DNA of 64,000 nt from Apoda limacodes (taxonomy: Eukaryota > Arthropoda > Insecta > Lepidoptera > Limacodidae). Where the stretch lies: positions 25,260,815-25,324,814 of the forward strand of contig OX291543.1 of assembly GCA_946406115.1 (NCBI GenBank), read 5' to 3'. The notes under the pieces are model-generated. The model was given only the letters and a program-made list of their open reading frames with translations. It was not told where the DNA came from and searched no databases. Made by a program: the position numbers and the translations under genes. Of this stretch, positions 55,524 through 64,000 are shown one piece after another (within the stretch, counting starts at the first letter, position 1; every line of letters starts with the position of its first letter).

Positions 55524-58500
55524 CACAGATTATATAATACTATACTAGTACAGATTATATAATACTATACTAGTACAGATACCTCATCCCATACAATGAA
55601 ATGGGACCGCCGTAACTCGGGCTATTTTTCGGGCTATTTTGTTTAGCCGCTAGATGCCGTAAGTAGCAGCGGGTCGAAAATATTAGCTAACGACATCTAG
55701 CGTTTCTCGTTGAATACTTACTGTTATACTTGTAACTGGTTCTTTGAAGTCAATAGATGGCGGTCTTATACCTAGCTACATATCGAGCCATACGACAAAA
55801 CATTGCGTGTCGCGATCCTACATATTTTTATCATAAAGTAGGAAGACGAGGAAGTCTATTGCGAAAAAGTCTCGAGTACTCGGATCTTGCCTTTTTCTGG
55901 GGAATGTAAATCTTACGTACATCTTACCTCTCAAGATTAAGAAAAAAAGGTCTTAAGAGGAGAGTTGCAATTCCATAAATATACCGGTACGGGTTAGGGG
56001 GTCAAAGGTGATTAAAAGTTTCTACCGAATTCCTTTGATTGCGTCAGGTAATTTACAGGAAATTTGGTATTGAGGTTTAGGATTAAAAATATGTAATGAT
56101 GGAAGCTTTTTCAAGTACAAAATAAGGGGGCCAAAAGGTGGGTTTAATTAGTTTTAAGTGTAGGTGAAAATCGAAAATAAAAAAAAAAAAAAAAATTTTA
56201 GGGGCATAACATTTTATAAGATTTTTTTTTGGGCTGGTTTATAATTTAAAATAGTTTATTAATGAAAAGATTCTCACCAAACGCACGGATGTAAAAAACC
56301 CAAAGGTTAAATTATTATTAAATGACAGATGTTTTGTAATCAAATTCTTTTTTGAAAATCCTATGTTTTTGTGTTAGTTGCTAGTATTTAGTGGGTGTAA
56401 TTTTAAAATAATTTCGTATTATCATAAATATATGTAATAATACGTACAAAAGAGTTGTGATAAAGGAGACCGAAAGGTGGTTGTTGTAATGTTTAGGTAT
56501 CTAAAATTCCTGAGATATTTTTTACTAGCTTTTGCCCGTGACTTCGTAAAATAACGTAGAAATCGAAATGCACATTTGGTTAGGGCACATGACTAAACCT
56601 ACAGATAGCTTCAATCAACCGGCACTAGCGAGAGCACTACTACAAGCATGGGTATGTGGGCGCGGCCTGTCACTGACACGGCGCGCGTCAGTGGAAAAAG
56701 GAATCAAAAGGAAATTTCCTTTTTTACATACCTAAAAGATCTTGACGGGTGAATACCTATATTTTTTTATTCTAAGTTGGCTCAATAATTACTTTAGGAA
56801 GGTGAATCTTAAAAAACGTAGGTACCTACGATAATAATGATACATATAAACATGCACATATTAATGTATATGCATAATTATATTATTGGTACCTCCCTAT
56901 TGAATACAAATTAAATCAGAGATCTTTACTATACTAAATTTTAATATTTTCCAAATTTAAGGGATGTGTTTTGTTTACTTCGCCTAATAGTTATAGTATT
57001 TTATAATCTGTGACTTCGCATTGTTTCTTGATTTTTGCTTTTGCGGTGATTTTCTGTGAAAGAACAATTGTACAATGATTTCTTTTAAATCAAGTGTAAG
57101 CAGTGCCAAATAATAATTTCTCATGTTGGGCAGGGAAAAACAGAAAATACTACGAGTATGGACAACCAATAATGTCAGCCAACCCTGAAACCTCAGCTAG
57201 GTTCTATGATTAAATGTTCGATCGACCACAGACAATTTCTCTTTTTCGTAGTCGCCAACTTGTCGCCGACTACGAAAGTGGCCGGATGTTCAGCTTTACC
57301 GACTAGTCGGAACATCCCTACTTTTAAGTGACCTATTGGCTTATTTTCTCGTACACTAATCGCTTCAAGTGTGCCCTTAAAAATTTATGTTCCCTCGATT
57401 TCTCCAGGATTCCATCATTATATCCTGACCTGATGACCATGGGACCATCTGGGAAGTATACTCTTTCAAACAAACAAGAATTTTCCGAATCGGTCAAGGA
57501 GACTTCGAGTAATCGGAAAACATACATAAGAAAAGATTTCGAGGAATAAGGAACTTCTTCTTTTTTGAAGTCGATTAATAACTAGTCACTTAAATAGATG
57601 CCAATATATCCTAAACAACTCATGATATCTGTGAAGTCAAAGAAAGATGAAAACGTATTTAATTATTTATGAGTAAAATAAAACTTCTTTTAATATACCT
57701 ACTTTCTGTTTTACTAGTTTATGAAATATCGTATTAGTTTATGTAAGTGACTAATAAGATTTTGCTCTTAAGTGTACTAAAATTTTGTCAAAAATCGGTC
57801 GAGTTAAACTAATGCATCGCTTAATTATTACCGGGTCGATGCAAACGACAATGTCACGGGGTATCCATTTGTTGTATACCAAAACCTAGAATGTAACAAA
57901 TACTTTTCTGAAAACCGTATCAAAATCGGTTCAGCCAAACGCGAGATAATCACGGACAAACATACATACAAACATACGGGTCAAACTGAGAACCTCCCTT
58001 TTTTTAAATTGGTTAAAAATGTAAGCGCTATTATCTGAAGTGTTTTCAATTCTAAAGTAGGTGCACTTGTGCGATGGCATGCTGTTCTTCAAAAGTGAGC
58101 TATCCTTTTCACAAAACAATTGTTTAAGAACTTAGACGCATTCGACCCAGGATAAAACTAAAAGAAACAAATTGTACTGAGGTCGAAGTTCACGCTTGCG
58201 TGCGTTTGTTTTATAATATATCTAAGTATTAAAGTGAGTAGATACCAAATTTTTTTTTAATTTGGTTGGTAAGTACCTACACCTATTCATATTATTCAGT
58301 GACACTGTTGTGTGTCGCTGTTAAACTCAGAACATGCGAACAGCGTCATCTATAAATCAATAGTGAAAATTTATTAACTAAAGCGGCATGTAGTTCAATT
58401 TATTGCCGCTTAAAGTACAACGACCTAATTCAATTTATGTAAAATTTCGAAAATTTAATAAAGGCGCCCATTACTTCATTTTTGTTAGCTTAAGGGACAT

Positions 58501-58642
58501 TTTGATACTAAAACAATATTTTTTAAGGGTCGGTTACTTTTCTTTTTCAATAAAATAACAACCTAAATAACAAATCGATACACACAACGCCATCTATTGA
58601 TATGAATTTAAATCATTTCTGTTTTGTTTGGGATAAGACCCC
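55524..58642. mobile_element. 3.1-kb insertion splitting the Penelope copy
   Basis: The Penelope frame breaks at SLFKK (55523) and continues at KLYSRAT (58643), which the inverted copy shows as adjacent residues. The inserted DNA opens with a 25-bp tandem duplication (55526-55575, CAGATTATATAATACTATAC TAGTA). It holds a minus-strand Helitron-like 3' end at 56525-56555 (ACTAGCTTTTGCCCGTGACT) and a dispersed repeat at 57850-58010 (AAATCGGTTCAGCCAAACGC ... GAGAACCTCCC). No terminal inverted repeats and no coding domain were recognised, so it may be several insertions. Confidence 0.55.
55526..55580. repeat. 25-bp tandem duplication
   Basis: CAGATTATATAATACTATAC TAGTA occurs twice back-to-back and is followed by a partial third start (CAGAT). 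Confidence 0.95.
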
Positions 58643-59610
58643 GAAAGAAACTTTATTCCAGGGCAACAGCGGCACTATACCCTGTAATGGAAAAAAATAT
58701 TAAAAAATACAAAGGTACACTGAGAAAAAAAAGCGCTAACAAAGTGCCAAAATACGCATTGTTAGCTTTTTATAAATACCGTAACTAAGTACTTTGCCCC
58801 TACATTGAAACTCATATAGTTCCGACAATAACCCTTTTATTGTCAGATAAGTTAATTGCTAGAGTAGCTATTGAACTTTAATATTAAAGCTATGTATGAA
58901 ATAAATATTTTCAGTTCCATTGACAGTCTTAGGTGGTCAAATCGACAATGTTTTAAGCACGCTAAGTTGTTGAAGTGACAATGTTAAGTTGTCGAAGTGT
59001 ATATTTAATATATTTTGTTGGTTTCGCAATCGTGAGTTGTCAACGTACTTATGGACAAATTAAGATTACAATAAACTATACTTTACAAGGCAAATTTGTT
59101 AGAAAACTTTGCTAATAACACAAAGTTTCAGTAAATTGACAAAATAAAACGTTGTCGCTTGAAAACAGTGAGTTGATAGAGTGGCAAAATCGCGTTGCGA
59201 CTTGAGCGAACTTATGTTTCGTTCAGTTTCACATTGGTTTAAGTGGGTAATAGACGATTATTTATTTTATTTTGAGTTTTGTCTTAATTTTTGCAAAAGT
59301 ATACCAACACGTGCTACGTCGCAGTTTTGTTACAAGATACAAAGAACACATTTCAGCCTACAATAATCAACACCCAGATCGATCAAACTTTGCGAAACAT
59401 CTTTTATATTCAGGATATTCCCTACCAACAACCACACTTTCGATATTTTACATATATGTCAAAAAAGTTCAAAACTTTGCAATTTGGAGCAGATGGAGAT
59501 AGTTCGGTACAGGGATAGAGGTGTAATAATTAACGAACAACTAAATGTTTCCAATTCTCCATTGTTACGTATGTTTTCAAATTATAACAATAACCGATCA
59601 GGTGATTAGG
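58643..59610 (+). pseudogene. Penelope GIY-YIG region, main copy, core replaced
   Basis: 58643-58713 encodes KLYSRATAALYPVMEKNIKK YKGT, as in the inverted copy. Then about 600 bp (58714-59312) unrelated to Penelope follows. Homology resumes at 59313 with the codons for SFVTRYKEHISAYNNQHPDR SNFAKHLL and runs to VIINEQLNVSNSPLLRMFSN. The replaced part in the inverted copy includes both the GIY and YIG motifs, so the nuclease core is missing. The filler has short repeated strings around GTTGTC and TTGACAA but no recognised family. Confidence 0.83.
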
Positions 59611-59657
59611 ACGGTTGGGGGGAGTAGTAGGGGTTGTTTATGACCAACTTGCGTCTG

Positions 59658-59692
59658 CTGAAGATGCCTCGTGTTGAGTCGAAACAAGTGTC
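59658..59692 (+). ncRNA. Hammerhead-ribozyme-like motif
   Basis: CTGAAGA (59658-59664) fits the hammerhead CUGANGA box. GCCTC-GTGTT-GAGTC (59666-59680) forms stem II with one mismatched pair. GAA plus ACA-AG-TGT-C (59681-59692) gives the GAAA box, a three-pair stem III with a two-base loop, and the UH cleavage site. Type I hammerheads with very short stem III are known from Penelope-like elements, and this lies just after a Penelope coding end. Stem I is weak in this copy: the first pair would be G-G. It may be a decayed copy. The inverted copy has lost this segment. Confidence 0.5.
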
Positions 59693-59751
59693 GAGCTTTT
59701 TTTTATCAATTTGGTGGTGGTGTTGTGATGAAGTTGGCATCGTCCACATAA

Positions 59752-59773
59752 GGAGGGAGGGAGGGAGGGAGGT
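59752..59773. repeat. (GGGA)n short array
   Basis: Four to five GGGA units before GGTGCACTCC; the inverted copy at 53308-53322 has about two units. Confidence 0.9.
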
Positions 59774-59900
59774 GCACTCCTACATGTGGGTGGTGTATTT
59801 CTGCACGTGAGTGCTACTGAATTGTTTTTAGCGGATTTGCAAGATAATAACATTTTATCATGATAGCTCATGGATGAAAGCAGTAACAAAGCGTAAGATA

Positions 59901-61342
59901 CTTATGTAAAATATATTTTGACCATCACAAGAATTTCGAGAATTTCGAATGGTTCTAAAAATATTTGTAATGCTATCGGAGATTAAGATACAAAATAAAT
60001 TATATCATTTAAATATTTACCTTAATTGAGTATTGTTAGTAAATTTTAGAAATAACACCTTAAACCGAATTCGGTTTTTCTTTTCCATTCATAAAAAAAA
60101 CATATGATGTCAGGTCACACAACACGACATTTTTTTTTTTCTTCTAACTAGTATATTGCCAAAGACTTGTTAATACTTTACCAATAACCTTATCACCATG
60201 TCAATTGGAGACTATAAATTTATAATTTTTTCTTTGGAAATCTGCATTTATGATTTTCAGTCGTCCACGTAGGTAATATTAGGACCTATTCAATTTGTTC
60301 TCAATGCAAATAGCATAGCAATATCATACTGTTTACGTAGTATTGTATATGAACCCCATATTGCCCCATACGAAGCTTGTATTCATTTCCAATTTTGTTT
60401 TGATGACTACCATAATGATGTTTTCTCTACGTGCGTCGAGGAACGAGGGTCATGATTGGTTTTCGTTGATGTAGGTAATATTACTGGTGTTATTACCTAT
60501 TTATTTTAACAGCAGTCTATTTTTTAACTTGATTTTTATATAATAACAAAGTTACCTATGGAGGTAAAGTGGCGTAATATCTTTCAAGTCTGATCAAAGT
60601 TTTTTAAGTTCTGAAATCTTTATAAATTGCGTTTAGTAGTTTACGTGGTATGTCTGAAGAAGCTTAGGAGTACTTCATATTAGAAAATAATAATTTCTAA
60701 TGGCATACCTAATTGTATAAGGAAAGAATTATAAAATATGATAAGTAGTATCTGAAAAAACGTGGACAAACAAACATTTATTAAATTTGCTGCACAGACT
60801 AACATATAAATGTAACATAAATATTTTTTTTGGACATGACATTTTTTGAGTTGAGTAAACTCTTTCGGTCGGGCTAGTGCAGCTAGTGTTGCCATCCGAC
60901 CGCCCATAAGGTCAATGTCTGGGGACTTCCGGTGGGATTTTTCCAAGATATTCGCTGTTTTACACAGTTGAGATTTTAATGTTGCACCTATAATAAGTGT
61001 TTAACAAGAACTGCCAATAACTTAAAAAATGCCTATTATCTGCGGTCGTATACTAAATATAATTTTAAAATGACATGCCGAGACTTCTTTGCGTTCCTCC
61101 TTAACAGCGATAAAGATATTTTGAAGATATTTACAGGTCAACAAAACATAGCTAAGAAAACATATACCTAGGTAAACCAAACAGTTTTATTGATTAAGAA
61201 TTTGTTAATTTTTTTTATGAATAGGTAAATTACCTACTTGTTTTTCTTCTTTTTGAATTATTAGCATTAAAATTACCGTTAGATTTAAAATAAATGAGTT
61301 ATTTCTGTTATTTCGTTCAATTCTAGTTGTAAGGCGTTTTAT
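59901..61342. other. No gene recognised
   Basis: AT-rich. 60885-60960 (GTTGCCATCCGACCGCCCAT ...) is a GC-richer scrap with some likeness to 825-900 and to 61940-61955 (GTTGGCAACCCTAGG). No coding signal. Confidence 0.35.
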
Positions 61343-61864
61343 CTATACTAATATTATAAAGAGGAAAGATTTGTATGTAAGTTTGGTTGTATTGAATAGG
61401 CTCCGAAACTACTGGACCGATTTGAAAAATTCTTTTACCATTAGAACCCGACATTATCCCTGACGAACAAAGAGTACTTTTTACCGCGGGAAAATGCTTC
61501 AATTCTAGGGGAAAACGGGTAATAGGACAACGGGTAGTAAGAATTATCCTTCCGTACTTATCTTTTTCACATAACTTCTAAACGGCAAAGTTTTATATGG
61601 GTATCGCGATGGTTTCCGGGATGATTTAAAAATATAATTGAACCCGGTAGGTGGCGCTGCTGTCGGTTTGTCAACTACAAAACGGCTTAACCGATTGGGT
61701 TGAAATTTTGTATGTATATTTCCATGGTTTTACAGACACGAATGTATTATGCCATTAAAGAGGAAAGATTTGATTGTTTGTTTTTTTCTATAATTAAGGA
61801 GTTGCTGTTAGAACCTACGGCGATAACGAAATTTAGGGCAGGCGAAGCCGCTGGCAGAAGCTAG
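61343..61864 (+). mobile_element. Helitron-like element with a 120-bp-family core
   Basis: Starts CTATACTAATATTATAAAG and ends GCCGCTGGCAGAAGCTAG before T. 61636-61668 (AACCCGGTAGGTGGCGCTGC TGTCGG) is, on the opposite strand, the core of the tandem unit at 13.4-15.4 kb. That shows the tandem array is an expansion of an internal segment of this family. An AAGAGGAAAGATTTG string occurs at both 61360 and 61759. Non-coding. Confidence 0.68.
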
Positions 61865-64000
61865 TTTTAAATATTTTTGGTTTTTCCGGGGTGGTGTTCG
61901 ATTTTTTTTAGTCTTGAGTTGTACCTTTTCTTAAATTTCTGTTGGCAACCCTAGGTGGAGCAGCGAGTCGATTATCTGATAAGCCACTGTTTCCCTTGAT
62001 TTAACGCGTTTATCTGATATTCGATCCGTGAAAGATTGCATATTTTGATATTATAGCTCAAAAGTATGATAAAGGTTTAGTTGTCCCATCAGGAAAGCCT
62101 TTTTTTTCTAATTGTCGAGAAAAAAACTTAAAATTTGTTATCTTGATATTCATAAGATTGTTAATAAATTATAGAACGATATATGATAAAAAAACGCGAT
62201 AAAATTTAAGTTATACACTATAAATATGGTAAAACTTATGTCTCACAAATCGTAAGACTAAAGTGCACAAAATCGAACGAAAAGCTTGCGCTTTAACTTG
62301 TGTTTTATAAGTAAGCAGTTGTAAAAAGCATATTTTTTTAGAGAATATGAACATTGATGGCAAGTTTATATAGTATGTCTATTCTAACAACGCTATTTAC
62401 AAAATTACAATTATAGTTTTTAATACTTTTTTGTCTCTTAAAAAATTAGTTTTAGGTTTCTTTATTCTTAAATAACCAATTCTTCTTCTAATAAATAAAT
62501 AAACATGTTATATCCGTCTAGTAAGAGCAAAGCGTTTTCTAATAATCTAATTGCTCTATCTAAAATACTCTATTTTGCTAACTTATATCTTTAAAAAAAA
62601 TTATTAACGTAGGTATAATATAAAAGCGATTACATGTTTTTTATTAATTGTATTTTTAAAACAGGCTGTAATTCAAAAAATCTAATTTGGTACATACAAT
62701 TTTAGTGCTTTTTTTAAAAGTAATTTTCCTGCCTTTACTATTTGATAAGCCAGTTTAAAATGCAATTTCTCTGAGCTCCCCCGAGTTTCGGAGGACACGT
62801 TAAGCCGTCAGTCGTGACTTGTCATATGAAACCTGTCGTTCTTTAAGCCAAGTCTTTGCAAGACTCTCAAAGGGATTTATGGGCGGTTTGAGAACTCTGA
62901 CAGTCATGTAGAATCTAGCTTGATAATGCATGCCAACATGCACTACGCCAGCGAGGTGCGGTGGACTATAGCCTAAGCCTCCATCTTCAAGAGGCATTCC
63001 TATTAAATTATGAGGCATATTTTCATAAATTATACGCCCAAATTTTGTTTTTGTTCACTAATGTCTAATTTACAGTTTTATTTCTAAGTTTAAATTATTG
63101 TTGGTATACGAAAGTCCCTACTTCACATTTTCGAGTACCAATTTAATGACTGAGAAGGGAATAGATTGAAAAATCTTCACAAAGATCAGATTTATGTAGT
63201 AGGAGAATGAAGGACAGCAGTAACAGAGAGACCTCCATCCATCAGGCCAGGGATGACTCCCGACAGTGAAAAAAACACTGCCTGCTGGGCATGAATGTAT
63301 AATAGAGTTAATTTGAGGATGTAGAGGTACTCACAAAACATAATCAAACGTAGTAACAATATCCAATGCACGTGCTTTATTGTAAACGAAACATGAATTG
63401 AAAAAGGCATCTATTCATAATTCGTTTTATTTGAAAAATAAGAATAAGTTAAATCTGGAAAAATTAAGAACATTAGAAAAAAAGGGCGCATCTACCTTTA
63501 TTTGTAAGGTTACTAATAGCTTTGATAAAAATAAAAAATTCTGTTTCTATAAAAGTTATAGCAGTATAAACTGATCTGTGATTGCTATGTTTCCATTGCT
63601 AGTTTATTTTTGCTTCATTTCCTTGATGTAAGGCCAGGTTTAGACCTATGTACTAGGTTTACATAATAATATTAATAGTTTAAAATTATATGTAAAAATT
63701 ATAAAAAAATATAAGAGTTAAATAAGAAACTAAGACTAGTGTCATTAGGTCATTCTGGGATCATGACCAACACCATGTTTTGCGGTTTAGTAACTAAGTA
63801 AGTAGGTAAAATTAGTAGATCTTTTAGTGTCCTCATTACAGACAAAAACTATTAGGGCACAGTGCTACGCGGTCCCAGTGCGGATCGTGGACTTGACATA
63901 TGTCTTTTGACGCATGCAGGTTCTCTCACGATGTTTTCCTTTACCGAAAAGCTAGCTGTGCGAACAATTAATGGAAGTACAGGCTCATTGATACACGCTG
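61865..64000. other. No gene; retroelement-tail fragments
   Basis: 62773-62815 (GAGCTCCCCCGAGTTTCGGA GGACACGTTAAGCCGTCAG) and 62945-62985 (GCGAGGTGCGGTGGACTATA GCC) are strings I associate with 3' regions of lepidopteran retroelements. 63880-63955 (GACGCATGCAGGTTCTCTCA CGATG ... ACCGAAAAGC) is another such piece, related to 26410-26445. The last piece runs off the window end. No intact frame. Confidence 0.45.

Larger units (their letters stand above)
53191..59900. mobile_element. Penelope-like element locus: inverted partial copy plus split main copy
   Basis: Minus-strand sequence 54376-53191 is a 3' part of a Penelope-like element. It meets head-to-head, at about 54376, a plus-strand copy that starts in the reverse transcriptase. 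The plus copy runs to about 55523 (NMIDSLFKK) and resumes at about 58643 (KLYSRATAALYP), so 3.1 kb has been inserted. Both copies end in the same sequence (GGAGGTGCACTCCTACATG ... ACTGAATTGTTTTTAGCGG) at 53320-53230 and 59764-59840. Head-to-head partial copies are a known habit of Penelope-like elements. Confidence 0.75.

Noticed and set aside
55524..58642. A single transposon as the 3.1-kb insert
   Set aside because: No matching terminal repeats or target duplication could be read; the interval holds pieces of at least two repeat families, so a single event is not supported.
1..64000. CRISPR array, operons, bacterial genes
   Set aside because: Tandem repeats here lack unique spacers, no Cas-like protein occurs, and the coding pattern is that of a eukaryotic repeat-rich region.

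Overview
The window reads as nuclear DNA of an insect, most probably a moth or butterfly. It is AT-rich, has no bacterial gene organisation, and almost every recognisable piece is a transposable element. Short dispersed repeats of a type I associate with Lepidoptera recur throughout: elements opening CTATACTAATATTATAAA and closing with CTAG, the GGTTCC...GGAACCC repeat, and a 3' LINE tail built around ACCATCAGGCGGACC. No tRNA, rRNA or CRISPR signal was found. Host coding sequence is limited to two or three candidate exons near 26.5-29.5 kb. || Layout: 1-13 kb holds Helitron-like copies and decayed BEL/Pao, GIY-YIG (Penelope-type), mariner and LINE fragments. 13.0-15.7 kb is a Helitron-like repeat with 120-bp tandem units and a broken, LTR-less copia fragment inside. 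16-20 kb has small hairpin MITEs and a 1.4-kb element with inverted, GTCAAAA-rich ends. 20.0-24.4 kb is a nested structure: a Tc1-like transposon with 257-bp terminal inverted repeats, of which only the transposase C-terminus survives, enclosing a non-LTR retrotransposon with an apparently intact 988-residue endonuclease/reverse transcriptase. 25.8-29.5 kb has a 30-bp tandem repeat, a hAT pseudogene and the candidate host exons. 29.5-46 kb is mostly MITEs, Helitron-like copies, a mariner pseudogene and repeat fragments. || 46.6-50.3 kb holds a minus-strand Jockey-type LINE whose ORF2 is open except for one stop in the endonuclease domain. 52.8-59.9 kb is a Penelope-like locus: an inverted partial copy lies head-to-head with a plus-strand copy, the plus copy is split by about 3.1 kb of other DNA, and it carries a hammerhead-like motif near its 3' end. 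60-64 kb returns to dispersed repeats and unexplained AT-rich sequence. || The parts do not form a pathway; the window is a record of nested insertion. One LINE family appears four times (full copy at 20.5-24.1 kb; fragments at 10.6, 39.2 and 46.6 kb), a second LINE family twice, and the Penelope family in two orientations. The items most worth checking are the Tc1/LINE composite, the Penelope locus with its ribozyme-like motif, and the copia fragment inside a tandem-repeat Helitron. All identities come from reading motifs by eye; no database search was run.
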